A stretch of DNA of 64,000 bases from Idiomarina sp. (lineage in GTDB: Bacteria > Pseudomonadota > Gammaproteobacteria > Enterobacterales > Alteromonadaceae), in NCBI GenBank assembly GCA_020831965.1, contig JAFIFP010000009.1:248001-312000 (forward strand). Reading direction: 5' to 3'. Under the pieces are notes generated by a model. It was not told where the DNA came from. It saw only the letters and a list, made by a program, of their open reading frames with translations, and ran no database searches. Of the stretch, positions 6,920-15,543 are shown piece after piece (within the stretch, counting starts at the first letter, position 1; every line of letters begins with the position of its first letter). The position numbers were made by a program, and so were the translations under genes.

Positions 6920-8311
6920 CTACCAGCGACGCTCCCAGCTCGCGCGAACTATCGACTCGCTATCGCCGTTGGAGCCTGAATCTGCCCAATACTGTACGCC
7001 GACTCGCAGCACGCTATTACCGAACGGCTGTTGATAGGTGGCGTCGAAGACATGGCGACTCACTGAGTCGCTCTCTACTGGCGACAGGTCGAGGCTACGC
7101 ACGCGCGCTTCAACACCACGGCCTTGTGCATCATAACTGGCATAACCTAAAGTCACACCGGTCACGTTCTCGTCTACACTGGCGCCCATAGAGCGCCCCC
7201 ACCGGCGGTAACCGGCGGGATCGCGACTGTCTGTGTAAATTTCTTCAATGTCATAAAATTCAGCAAATAGGGTATGGGTGCGCTCAAATGCATAAAAGCG
7301 ATAGTCCGCCCCCAAAGTTCGCCCCGAAGGGTTCACACTGCGTTGCGACACCACATACTCGCCATACAAGCCAACAGCAGGTGCAATACGTACACGAATA
7401 TCGGCGCCAAGTAATCGGTTGCGACCTTCGTCGGTAGACTGCAAGCTCAGAATATTGAACATGCCATCGGTGCTACTGGGCGCTTCGCGACCACCCCACT
7501 GGCCGGTGTAACTCAAACCCAGTTCCACACCACGTATTGGTACTGCTCCCAAGCGGGCACCAAACATGCGCGCACCCTCGATGTCACCGGCATCCTGATT
7601 ACGCCCGACAAAGGCGGTCGCATGCCAAGGGCCAAGCAATGACAGCACAGGAATTTGCGAGTCTTCATTAAACAAACGGCTCACGCGCACCGCTTGTATC
7701 GCTCGGGCATTGTTCGACATGACTAACGCCTGATCATGAGCAGGCCCCCACCAATAAGGTATTTGCTCAGCGCTGACCGACCAGTTTCCGAAGGTGCCTG
7801 CAATATAGCTGCCTACCATACCGTAATTGCGACCGTCTTCGGGAGTGCCGCGATACTGGGTTGAAATACGAAATGCCACATGGTCACTTTGAAACTCGCG
7901 CACAAAGCCAAGCTGAGCTTCTTCGTGAGCTACATCTGCTGGCCCGTGAATGGTGTTATTCGAAGAGCGCGCCGCCAATGTGAGCGCCGAGTAACCGCCT
8001 TGAGCGTTATAGTCGAGCGCCGCGGCTACGCGCATGTAAGCTTCTCGCTCTACGGTGCTCATGCCCTGCATATTCACGCGACGCAAATCACGCACAATAG
8101 AGGACCAATTGAGCGGATAGGTATTCACCGGCGTACGCAAATAGCCGGCGTCTGCAAGCACTTGCACGCTATTACGCAAATGGGTGTCGCCTGGCTCCAA
8201 CCAAGGGGTTGCCGCTGCGGGCGGTGCGTAGAGTACAGAGAGTGCGGAGAGTGCGCAGAGTGCGCTACCCACAAGCAGGCTCAGTGCTGTCAGATTCGAC
8301 ATGCGCCCCAT
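6920..8311 (-). CDS. wzi: Wzi-type capsule assembly outer-membrane protein
   Basis: Outer-membrane beta-barrel of the capsule assembly Wzi family, which in group 1 capsules helps anchor polysaccharide to the surface. A signal peptide (to about APPAAA) precedes the conserved N-terminal helix region (WLEPGDTHLRNSVQVLADAGYL) and a barrel with the family signature QIPYWWGPAHDQALVMSNNARA near residue 190. The length (about 463 residues) is typical. Two starts are close: ATG 8311 (6 bases after the upstream stop, chosen) and ATG 8302. Upstream is the SLBB export gene, downstream gfcB-like. Having both Wzi and Gfc-type proteins in one operon is a mix of group 1 and group 4 capsule parts. Confidence 0.85.
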   Translation of the reverse strand: MGRMSNLTALSLLVGSALCALSALSVLYAPPAAATPWLEPGDTHLRNSVQVLADAGYLRTPVNTYPLNWSSIVRDLRRVNMQGMSTVEREAYMRVAAALDYNAQGGYSALTLAARSSNNTIHGPADVAHEEAQLGFVREFQSDHVAFRISTQYRGTPEDGRNYGMVGSYIAGTFGNWSVSAEQIPYWWGPAHDQALVMSNNARAIQAVRVSRLFNEDSQIPVLSLLGPWHATAFVGRNQDAGDIEGARMFGARLGAVPIRGVELGLSYTGQWGGREAPSSTDGMFNILSLQSTDEGRNRLLGADIRVRIAPAVGLYGEYVVSQRSVNPSGRTLGADYRFYAFERTHTLFAEFYDIEEIYTDSRDPAGYRRWGRSMGASVDENVTGVTLGYASYDAQGRGVEARVRSLDLSPVESDSVSRHVFDATYQQPFGNSVLRVGVQYWADSGSNGDSESIVRASWERRW

Positions 8312-8316
8312 AATTA

Positions 8317-10947
8317 TTAAATCCGGCTGATGGCTGCTGCGGCCACCGCGAGTTGATAGATAATTTGCGTACTGGTAGCCCACACTTGGGTGGTGTCACG
8401 GTAGGTGGTGTCAAGCGGCACCACAATAGTGTCACCGGGCCGCAGCTCCACCCGGCTCGCGCTGCTAAACCAACCACGGCGTTGGCTGTAAGACTCTACT
8501 TCGCCATTGGCCCGCACTACGAACATGCGTTTAGTGTCGGCCCGTTGCTTAGTGCCACCGCTGCGCTCAATGTAGTCACGAATACTCAAGCTGTCGTCGT
8601 AGCGGTAGGTGGTAGGCACGTTCACTTCACCAATAATGGAAATGGTGCTGCGCATACTCGGTACAATCAACCGGTCACCGTCTCTTAATTCGATGTCTCG
8701 ACCACGATTCCCTTCCAAAATGCTGGCTAAATCCACAACCATACGGCCCACGGGCTCTGCACCTAGTAAGTCGTTTAACAATAAATTGAGCTGTTCGTAG
8801 TTAGCTACGCGGCTACTGTCGGTAAGCGAAATAGCAGCGATGTCTTGGCGCAACGTGCGTACTAAGGCTTCTAAGCGCTCCGCTTCTTGCTCTTTAATTT
8901 CTTCGCGAGTAAACACTGCGCCTTTAGTGAAAGCGTAACTGGTTAAGCCACCCGCGCGCTCTACTACGTCTAAAATGGTTTCACCACGGCGTACTGCGTA
9001 GGTGCCAGGGAAACGCACTTCGCCTTCTAGGGTCACGTCTACTGTGTCTTGCCATTCTGGAATACGAAATATGTTCAAACGGTCGCGGGCGATAATGTCT
9101 ACGTTTGCGTTGCCCATAATCACGTCATAGAGGTTAAACGGAATATAGTCCGTTTCCGCCATACCCTCGTCGATTACGGTCCGGGTGATTTCGGCGCGAG
9201 CTAAGTAAGCGGATTCACGTAAGCCGCCCGCCGCGGCCACTAAACCTGCCACACTGGCGTTCGTTGCTAACGGATAGGTGCCGGGGTAGCGCACTTCACC
9301 GGTAATTCTGACGGTGCGGGCATTGGCATCAGTACTGCCTTGGCTTTCTAAACGGGCAATCACGCTTTCGAGGAGCTTTTCACGGGAGTTATCCGCGAGC
9401 ATTTCTGGGTTAATTTCCAACACTCGCTCAGCATTTGAGCCAAAGCCGGCGCGGGCACGCTCTTTTTCATATTGGAAGCGACTAAAGAATAGAATTTGAT
9501 CCCGCTCTTGCAAGGTATGGTCATGGGTACGGTCACCACGAATGGCCGAAGCCACGTCGAACTGCACCACACTCAAGCGGCGAGTCGTCGGGTTTTCCCG
9601 TAAAATCACGCCATAACTTAAGTCTGCGTCTGGCAATAAATCTTGGGTGACACTGCGAACAAAACTGCTAATCCGCAACCCGGTGCGGTATTCATAGTAG
9701 CCAGAACGGGTGACTGCGCCGCGAATGGCAATGGAGTTGTCGATAACTTCCGAAATACGAGGTACCCGCACTTCGTCGCCGCCCTGCATCACTAAGGAGC
9801 GCCCGGCTGCTGCGGTAGCGTCAACAGTTTGTAGCCGGCGTTGACCGTCTTTCGCGCGGTGTACTTGCAATGCCGCAGGGAAGCCCGAGGGCAGCAACCC
9901 ACCTGCTAGAGCTATTACTTCGTCTAGTCGCTCTCCGCCTTTCAGTTCATAAATAGCGGGGCGTACCACCTCCCCGGAAATTTTCACCATGTCGCCACGG
10001 CTAGGAATAAATACAGCGTCGCCCGGCTGGAGGATCCGGTCATTACTGGCGTCACCACGTAGCAATAGGTCGTACAAGTCAAAAGTGACAATGGTTTCGC
10101 CGGCGCGGCGTAACTGGACATTCCGCAACGAGGCAATGTCGGTTAAACCACCACTGGCAAACAATGCTTGGCTAATAGTAGTGAGTGAACTGACCGTATA
10201 AGCGCCAGGTTGATGGGCTTCACCTAGCACGAAAATCTGCATAGAGCGCAGTTCACCCATGGACACGGCCACATTCATGCCTATCATGCGGGTGCGCACT
10301 TGATGGGCAATTAAGTCTTTCATTTCGTCGTAGGTTAAACCCGCCACGGTTAATGGCCCTAAGCGCGGAATGCTGATTCGCCCCTCGCGATCTACGGTTA
10401 AACTATGAGAAATGGACTCCTGGCCATAGAGCTGCACTAAAATACTGTCGCCCGCGCCAATGCGGTAATTACCCGGCACTGGCACGTTGTTCATTTGTGC
10501 AAAGGTACTGGGCTCACCGGCAAATAGGTTATAACCAAAAGGTTTTACCTCACGTTCAGTAAGCCGCTCAGCCTCGCGGTCGCGATCATGACGAGTATCC
10601 GTGCGCTCACCGTCACGCCGCTCTTCATCCTGTTGCGCGGCGCCACGGCGACGCACGAGCTCCTCTTCGCCTTCAGCTCCGCGTTCAGTGGTGGCTTGAC
10701 GTTCAAGCAAGCTTAAATCGAAGCCATACTGGCGCGCCAAGGCCTCTTGCTGGGCGCGAGGTAAGCGGCGGAATTGCTCAATCTGCTCTTGGCTCAGCTG
10801 TTGTGCTTGAGCATGCGAGATTGTCAGGGGAGCCGATATGATTGCAACAACTACTATTGATATAAAACCAAAGGCTGACAGGCACTTCAACTTTGCATGT
10901 CCCGTCAGGAGAACTTTGCCTATCATAGAAAAGAAATTTACTTTCAC
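8317..10947 (-). CDS. Wza-like polysaccharide export protein with multiple SLBB domains
   Basis: 876-residue exported protein related to the outer-membrane polysaccharide exporter Wza/GfcE. A signal peptide ends near AHAQAQ. A charged region (about 75-135) precedes the Poly_export domain (NYRIGAGDSILVQLYGQ, about 160-245). Several SLBB repeats follow, recognisable by the recurring GEV-x-P(G)-Y segments: GEAHQPGAYTV, GEVVRPAIYEL, GAVTRSGYYEY, GEVRYPGTYPL, GEVRFPGTYAV and GEVNVPTTYRY. E. coli Wza has about 380 residues and two SLBB domains, so this is the enlarged form seen in marine gammaproteobacteria. The N-terminus has no clear lipobox, unlike Wza. It begins the export block downstream of the phosphoramidate-like cassette. 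Confidence 0.85.
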   Translation of the reverse strand: MKVNFFSMIGKVLLTGHAKLKCLSAFGFISIVVVAIISAPLTISHAQAQQLSQEQIEQFRRLPRAQQEALARQYGFDLSLLERQATTERGAEGEEELVRRRGAAQQDEERRDGERTDTRHDRDREAERLTEREVKPFGYNLFAGEPSTFAQMNNVPVPGNYRIGAGDSILVQLYGQESISHSLTVDREGRISIPRLGPLTVAGLTYDEMKDLIAHQVRTRMIGMNVAVSMGELRSMQIFVLGEAHQPGAYTVSSLTTISQALFASGGLTDIASLRNVQLRRAGETIVTFDLYDLLLRGDASNDRILQPGDAVFIPSRGDMVKISGEVVRPAIYELKGGERLDEVIALAGGLLPSGFPAALQVHRAKDGQRRLQTVDATAAAGRSLVMQGGDEVRVPRISEVIDNSIAIRGAVTRSGYYEYRTGLRISSFVRSVTQDLLPDADLSYGVILRENPTTRRLSVVQFDVASAIRGDRTHDHTLQERDQILFFSRFQYEKERARAGFGSNAERVLEINPEMLADNSREKLLESVIARLESQGSTDANARTVRITGEVRYPGTYPLATNASVAGLVAAAGGLRESAYLARAEITRTVIDEGMAETDYIPFNLYDVIMGNANVDIIARDRLNIFRIPEWQDTVDVTLEGEVRFPGTYAVRRGETILDVVERAGGLTSYAFTKGAVFTREEIKEQEAERLEALVRTLRQDIAAISLTDSSRVANYEQLNLLLNDLLGAEPVGRMVVDLASILEGNRGRDIELRDGDRLIVPSMRSTISIIGEVNVPTTYRYDDSLSIRDYIERSGGTKQRADTKRMFVVRANGEVESYSQRRGWFSSASRVELRPGDTIVVPLDTTYRDTTQVWATSTQIIYQLAVAAAAISRI

Positions 10948-11045
10948 CGCTCACTCACTCCCCAATATTTTCACATCACCAAAGCAACTGGCTTGATGTG
11001 GTGTCGTTCGAACCGCCAAGGTTACACGCCAAAGAGTAGCTTAGG

Positions 11046-11819
11046 CTATTCCGGAGCGAATATTTCTTTACCTGTTCCACTACGAATGAAGTCCTCGTAG
11101 AATTTTAAATCATCCACGGTATCAATTTCTAACCAACCATTTACCACTGGAACAGCACGAACGAACCAATTATCATCAATGAGATACTGAATGAAGCTAG
11201 TTAAATACATATTGTCGAAGTCTTGTCCATCATAGAGAGCAGTCCTATCCATTTGCTCCCAAGTTCTCACGAAGTCACAAGCTTTCTCGGCACTGACCTT
11301 GATCAATCCCATGTACTGGCCCTCAATTTCCTCGTAATTCTTGGGGCGCTTACCTAACTCTAGAACTTGATCGCCGCTTAAACGCAACGTCTCAGCATCT
11401 TTTAGAGGATTATCCATTCTCAATGCCCATAGACGCCGCCATTCACGATCAATTGTGATAGCTACTGGGCCAGAGGCACTGAGAATGGCGTCAAGAATTC
11501 GTTGTTCGTAAACAATATCACCGTAAGTAATTAGTACATCATCCGAGCCGTCAAAAAGCTCTTTCGCACACATTAAAGTGCTTACCATGTTGGTCGATGC
11601 ATACTTCTCATTGATGACCTTCTTGACACCAGCTTGATTGATTTTATCCTGTTGATAGCCTGCGATTACAGTAATATCGGAGACTCCTGCCTTCCTAAAA
11701 GCATCGAGTTGATATTCCAGCAAAGGTTTCTCACAGAGTTCTACCATGCACTTAGGCTTTTCATTAGTGTATGGGCGAAGTCTAGTCCCTTGTCCCGCAG
11801 CTAAAATCACTACTTTCAT
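11046..11819 (-). CDS. Nucleotidyltransferase, Cj1416-like CTP:phosphoglutamine cytidylyltransferase candidate
   Basis: 257-residue sugar-nucleotidyltransferase-fold enzyme with a canonical N-terminal motif (ILAAGQGTRLRPYT, then EKPKCMVEL) and a metal-binding acidic motif YGDIVY near residue 99-104. It resembles LicC-type cytidylyltransferases. In C. jejuni the paralogue Cj1416 transfers CMP from CTP to L-glutamine phosphate. Here the gene starts 2 bases after the stop of a Cj1417-like amidohydrolase and follows a Cj1418-like kinase in the same order, which favours that reaction over phosphocholine activation. No LicA-like choline kinase is present. The fold is certain; the substrate is inferred from neighbours. 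Confidence 0.75.
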   Translation of the reverse strand: MKVVILAAGQGTRLRPYTNEKPKCMVELCEKPLLEYQLDAFRKAGVSDITVIAGYQQDKINQAGVKKVINEKYASTNMVSTLMCAKELFDGSDDVLITYGDIVYEQRILDAILSASGPVAITIDREWRRLWALRMDNPLKDAETLRLSGDQVLELGKRPKNYEEIEGQYMGLIKVSAEKACDFVRTWEQMDRTALYDGQDFDNMYLTSFIQYLIDDNWFVRAVPVVNGWLEIDTVDDLKFYEDFIRSGTGKEIFAPE

Positions 11820-11821
11820 GT

Positions 11822-12430
11822 TTATAGTCCAAAATGTTTTTTAATTAATTGAATGTCTGACTGACTAAATGGCTTTTCTCGCTCTGGGTGCCACATGACC
11901 CCTAACCAAGGATAACTAATGTGCTCAAAGGCCTCGACAACATCATCTCTTGTCTTGGCTAAGGCTTTAAACGCAGGCGCAAGACCATCGGGAGTAATTG
12001 CTAGATTATGAAAACTGTTCACTTCAGTGAAGCCATGTTCTTCAGCCCAATCCCCTGACAACCGATGTCTTTCTCCAACATGATCGTTGCAAGCACTAAG
12101 CGCTCCGCCCTCGGCATGATTCATATACTGCATACCCCGGCAGACACCAAGTACAGGTGTCGTTTGTACTTTTGCAAATTCAAGCAACTTCGCTTCCGTT
12201 TGATCACGGAATGGCGCACTTCCGATATCATTTCCACCACTCAAGATGATGCCATCTGGCCGAACTTCCTCTAGAAAACATATGATATTAGCGAGTTTAT
12301 TTGGTACTAGAATAGGGCATGCGCCGATGCTCTCCACTAGCACCGCCCATTCGGCGTCAAGAGAGTCTCTCCATTCACTTCTACTGGCAACCTGGTCATA
12401 GCGCTGGCTAATGATTATTTTCTTTCGCAT
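11822..12430 (-). CDS. Class I glutamine amidotransferase-fold hydrolase, Cj1417-like
   Basis: 202-residue peptidase C26/PuuD-type hydrolase. The nucleophile elbow GVCRGMQ gives Cys97, and MWHPERE gives His181 and Glu183, completing the Cys-His-Glu triad. The glycine-rich SGGNDIG is near 64-70. C. jejuni Cj1417 of this fold hydrolyses the gamma-glutamyl bond of CDP-L-glutamine, releasing glutamate and cytidine diphosphoramidate. The ATG overlaps the stop of the upstream kinase-like gene by one base (TAATG), and the next gene follows after 2 bases, so the three are translationally coupled. A free-standing gamma-glutamyl-GABA type hydrolase is the alternative but does not explain the neighbours. 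Confidence 0.78.
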   Translation of the reverse strand: MRKKIIISQRYDQVASRSEWRDSLDAEWAVLVESIGACPILVPNKLANIICFLEEVRPDGIILSGGNDIGSAPFRDQTEAKLLEFAKVQTTPVLGVCRGMQYMNHAEGGALSACNDHVGERHRLSGDWAEEHGFTEVNSFHNLAITPDGLAPAFKALAKTRDDVVEAFEHISYPWLGVMWHPEREKPFSQSDIQLIKKHFGL

Positions 12431-15400
12431 TATCGTAAAGGTCTCATCACATTGTTTGCTGGATCTAACTCTAATTCTTGTGCCTGCGATAATTGCTTGA
12501 AGAGTTGTTCACCGATGCCAATCGCTGCAGGCAATCCAAATTCTGCTGCGCGAATCGCCATATGTGAATTGGCGCCGCCGTACATGGTGATGAGCCCCGC
12601 GATGCCCTGTCCGAACAGCCAATCGTAACCAGGGTCAGCTTGCGGAATCAGAACAATCGCCCCCTTTACACTGATCTCTCCCGGCTCTGCACCTTCTAGA
12701 TGAATACATTTCGCCATAACTCGGGTGGATCCAATGAAGTTTGGAACACCAGCCGTCAGCTCAAATGAGTAGAAATCATTAATATGAGTAAGTAATGCGG
12801 GCAACTCACAAAGCTGTGAGGCCTCTCTTTGTTGGGCATTCTTCAAAGCTTCGAGCTTCAAAAATTGCACCTGTTCGTCCTTAGGTAATACCGATTCCGC
12901 CAGATTGAATATGTCAAACAGTGTTAAATTTGACCACTCTTCGACAGAGAGGTCGTAGTCTTTGGCCAGAAGTCGCATCATGTCAAGCGCCTCCGACAAG
13001 TTCCTCGTAAAGATAAACTTAGCCTTCTCTCGACCCTCTATTGCATCCCGCAAAAACTGTTCAAACTCCGTATCGGCAAAGTCAAGCCCAAGAGTACGAA
13101 GATTCTCAAAAAACTTTGACTTTTCTGACTCCCAAGCACCGCTAGATAGTTCAATATGAGACGCGCTCATTGCCGATTCAACTATGGGTCTTAGGAACTT
13201 TTCAGGGTCATCGAAATACGCAGGGGATGTAATATCGTACGTACCTGGACGTAAATGGCCATAACGACGAACAAAAGCATCCCACGCAAACTCACCCGTC
13301 GCTGTTCGTTTTGCGTCATCAGTTAACTCGTGCGACACCGTGCGCACACTAGCCATAAAGTCGTCCATTGCATTTTTTGTCAACCATTGTTCCCGAACTC
13401 CCTCTTTCAAGAAAGTTGCCGCCACAAACCCACTTCGCGCCAAATGTGCAAACGGTAAAGTGCCATACAATCGGCACTCGTCAAGTAACATCCGGACATT
13501 GCGAACACTGGCAGCGATTGGAACATCACTGTCACGACGCTGGTTTATTCGGGCTTGCAGCACTTCCACATTCTTTAAATACTGCTTTGTAGCTTTCACA
13601 GCGTAAGACGTGACCTCCAATAACCCTAATCTAACCTTCTCTATAAGCTCCTTAGCGAAGCGCCCCTCGGTGGCGAGTCGCTCCTCCCAAAGACCAAAGC
13701 CAGGCCCAACACACGTGGGAATAACCTCAAACTCAACCTTATCATGAAGCTCCGGCTTTGCTATTAAGTACTCTAGGTAAAAATCAGCAAGCTCAGCCGC
13801 TTCACTGTTGTCTAAGTTACGCGGCAAAAAGGAATTAAAGCTTGCACGAACGTCAACATAGGGTTTGCCTGCAAATGACACGAGCAATGGCTGTGGCCTT
13901 ACATCGCGATAACCATACTCCGCCCTTTGCGTTGCCCATGTTTCATCCATAATAAGGTACTTGTACAATGACTCAGCAAGCTTACTAGGGTTAGTACCGA
14001 TAATTTCAGCTGGATTCCAGTCTGGCATGACACCGAAAACTGGGCGTTTGCCCACATTATGTCTCTCTGGACTTTGCAACTCCTGCCAGCGACTCTCAGC
14101 TTGACTGAGAAGAACACCACAATCAGGAATGTCGAGTAATGTTTTTCCTTGGTGAACTGTGATGGGGCGAACTTGCAAGATATGTACTGTGTCCTTGCCG
14201 GTCATAGCGAACTCGACATCCAAAGAGTCGAAACTTAATAAACTTTCAATTTCCTTCAATGCATTTAGTAAAGGAATTAATTCCTGACGGGCTACTTGTT
14301 CGTCATTGGCATCCCGCCTAACAACTAACGTTCGATGGTCATTGTTATTACCCGCTGTAATTCCATCAGTTTGCCCGGTTTCGTCGTAATTGATTACATA
14401 ATAAGGCGCCCCATGTTCTAGCGTGCGAGTAAAGACGACCCCACTCCGAACCACGTTGCTCAACATAGGCTGAACTAGCACCTGATCGTTCAACTGCAAA
14501 TTATGATAACTCGCTATCACCTCTTCGATAGCTAATTCAAGACCATTGTTTGGATCAATATTCAATAAGCTTGTGTACGCACCTGCGTTAGAATGCGTAA
14601 ATGAGTCCTCACTTCTAGCACTAGAGCGAACAATAACATTCTGTCCTGAAAACTTAGCTCGGATCATTTCAACTACATCGGAGCCCCTTTTCTTCCATGT
14701 TTCCACATCGAATGAAACCTGATCTTCTATACGACATTTGGAGACAATTTTTCTCATGCGCGCAAGAGTTTCAGCTTTTGTACCTAGGACAAAACGGACA
14801 ATATCTCGCTCAGAACCTATTTGCGCCCAGTTTTCTCTCGCATCAACAGCAGAAACCTCAATACCATGTGCGCGGATATACTCTACTAAATCAGCTAATG
14901 TCGCTTTTCTAAACCGAGAAGTCTGTTGTGTCGCTACGTTCGCAAGTAAACTCAGCGCTTCTCCTGTGAAACGCGCGACGCCAACGAAGAAGCCATTCGC
15001 TAGGCAGTCAGGTAAATGACCAATCGCTTGAGTTCCAACCGAACTTACGAAGACGCGTTCATAAGTTTTATTAGCCTTTTCCATTTGACCAATAACGGTA
15101 GAGCTATCCCAAACAATCGAGCAAGGCGCTGTTTCCTCTCTTAACTTTGCTACTACACTTTCACGGAATAGAACGTCTCCATAGGCGACCACTAACTCTG
15201 AAACTGAACCCTCGAGTACACCAGCGAAAATCTCTGTTGCCGAAAGCAAAGAGTAAGCACTTCCCGTTTCTCGCCAATCTGAATTCACAACTAACGTGCC
15301 AGGAAAGTCACGTGCACGAACAGAATCGGCATCATATCCTGTTATGAGGTAAGTATTCTTGGCCGCCCCCAAGGAACGCAAAGACCAATTGATCGCTGTA

Positions 15401-15501
15401 TCGTTGAGGCCGACTTGAGTAATAGTGGTTGATTCACGCCCTGTATGAGGCAATCCAGCAGCGAGAATGACGTTATATCGTTCCATAACAACTTTATCCA
15501 A
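12430..15501 (-). CDS. L-glutamine kinase-like (Cj1418-type) PEP-synthase-fold protein with N-terminal nucleotidyltransferase domain
   Basis: 1023-residue multidomain protein. Residues about 8-240 look like a nucleotidyltransferase fold (VILAAGLPHTGRES, later VVAYGDVLF near 104-112) with a degraded GxGTR loop. Residues about 255-450 are the PEP synthase/PPDK ATP-binding domain, with VIVRSSARSEDS (289-300) and LQVRPI (442-447). A long middle region follows, then the swivelling phosphohistidine domain with ANSHMAIRAAEFG, giving His980. This ATP-grasp plus His layout is shared with C. jejuni Cj1418, which phosphorylates the amide nitrogen of L-glutamine. No PEP/pyruvate-binding barrel is visible after His980, which argues against a true PEP synthase. 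The two downstream genes match Cj1417 and Cj1416. The extra N-terminal domain is unusual. Confidence 0.75.
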   Translation of the reverse strand: MDKVVMERYNVILAAGLPHTGRESTTITQVGLNDTAINWSLRSLGAAKNTYLITGYDADSVRARDFPGTLVVNSDWRETGSAYSLLSATEIFAGVLEGSVSELVVAYGDVLFRESVVAKLREETAPCSIVWDSSTVIGQMEKANKTYERVFVSSVGTQAIGHLPDCLANGFFVGVARFTGEALSLLANVATQQTSRFRKATLADLVEYIRAHGIEVSAVDARENWAQIGSERDIVRFVLGTKAETLARMRKIVSKCRIEDQVSFDVETWKKRGSDVVEMIRAKFSGQNVIVRSSARSEDSFTHSNAGAYTSLLNIDPNNGLELAIEEVIASYHNLQLNDQVLVQPMLSNVVRSGVVFTRTLEHGAPYYVINYDETGQTDGITAGNNNDHRTLVVRRDANDEQVARQELIPLLNALKEIESLLSFDSLDVEFAMTGKDTVHILQVRPITVHQGKTLLDIPDCGVLLSQAESRWQELQSPERHNVGKRPVFGVMPDWNPAEIIGTNPSKLAESLYKYLIMDETWATQRAEYGYRDVRPQPLLVSFAGKPYVDVRASFNSFLPRNLDNSEAAELADFYLEYLIAKPELHDKVEFEVIPTCVGPGFGLWEERLATEGRFAKELIEKVRLGLLEVTSYAVKATKQYLKNVEVLQARINQRRDSDVPIAASVRNVRMLLDECRLYGTLPFAHLARSGFVAATFLKEGVREQWLTKNAMDDFMASVRTVSHELTDDAKRTATGEFAWDAFVRRYGHLRPGTYDITSPAYFDDPEKFLRPIVESAMSASHIELSSGAWESEKSKFFENLRTLGLDFADTEFEQFLRDAIEGREKAKFIFTRNLSEALDMMRLLAKDYDLSVEEWSNLTLFDIFNLAESVLPKDEQVQFLKLEALKNAQQREASQLCELPALLTHINDFYSFELTAGVPNFIGSTRVMAKCIHLEGAEPGEISVKGAIVLIPQADPGYDWLFGQGIAGLITMYGGANSHMAIRAAEFGLPAAIGIGEQLFKQLSQAQELELDPANNVMRPLR

Positions 15502-15543
15502 ATAGTAATAGATGAGTATTCCGAGAGGGGTTCGCGAGTAGGG

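Noticed and set aside
11046-11819. LicC phosphocholine cytidylyltransferase
   Set aside because: Kept only as an alternative: no choline kinase or transporter nearby, while its coupled neighbours match the phosphoramidate route.
12430-15501. Phosphoenolpyruvate synthase
   Set aside because: The protein ends shortly after the phosphohistidine domain and lacks the PEP-binding barrel; neighbours are not central metabolism.
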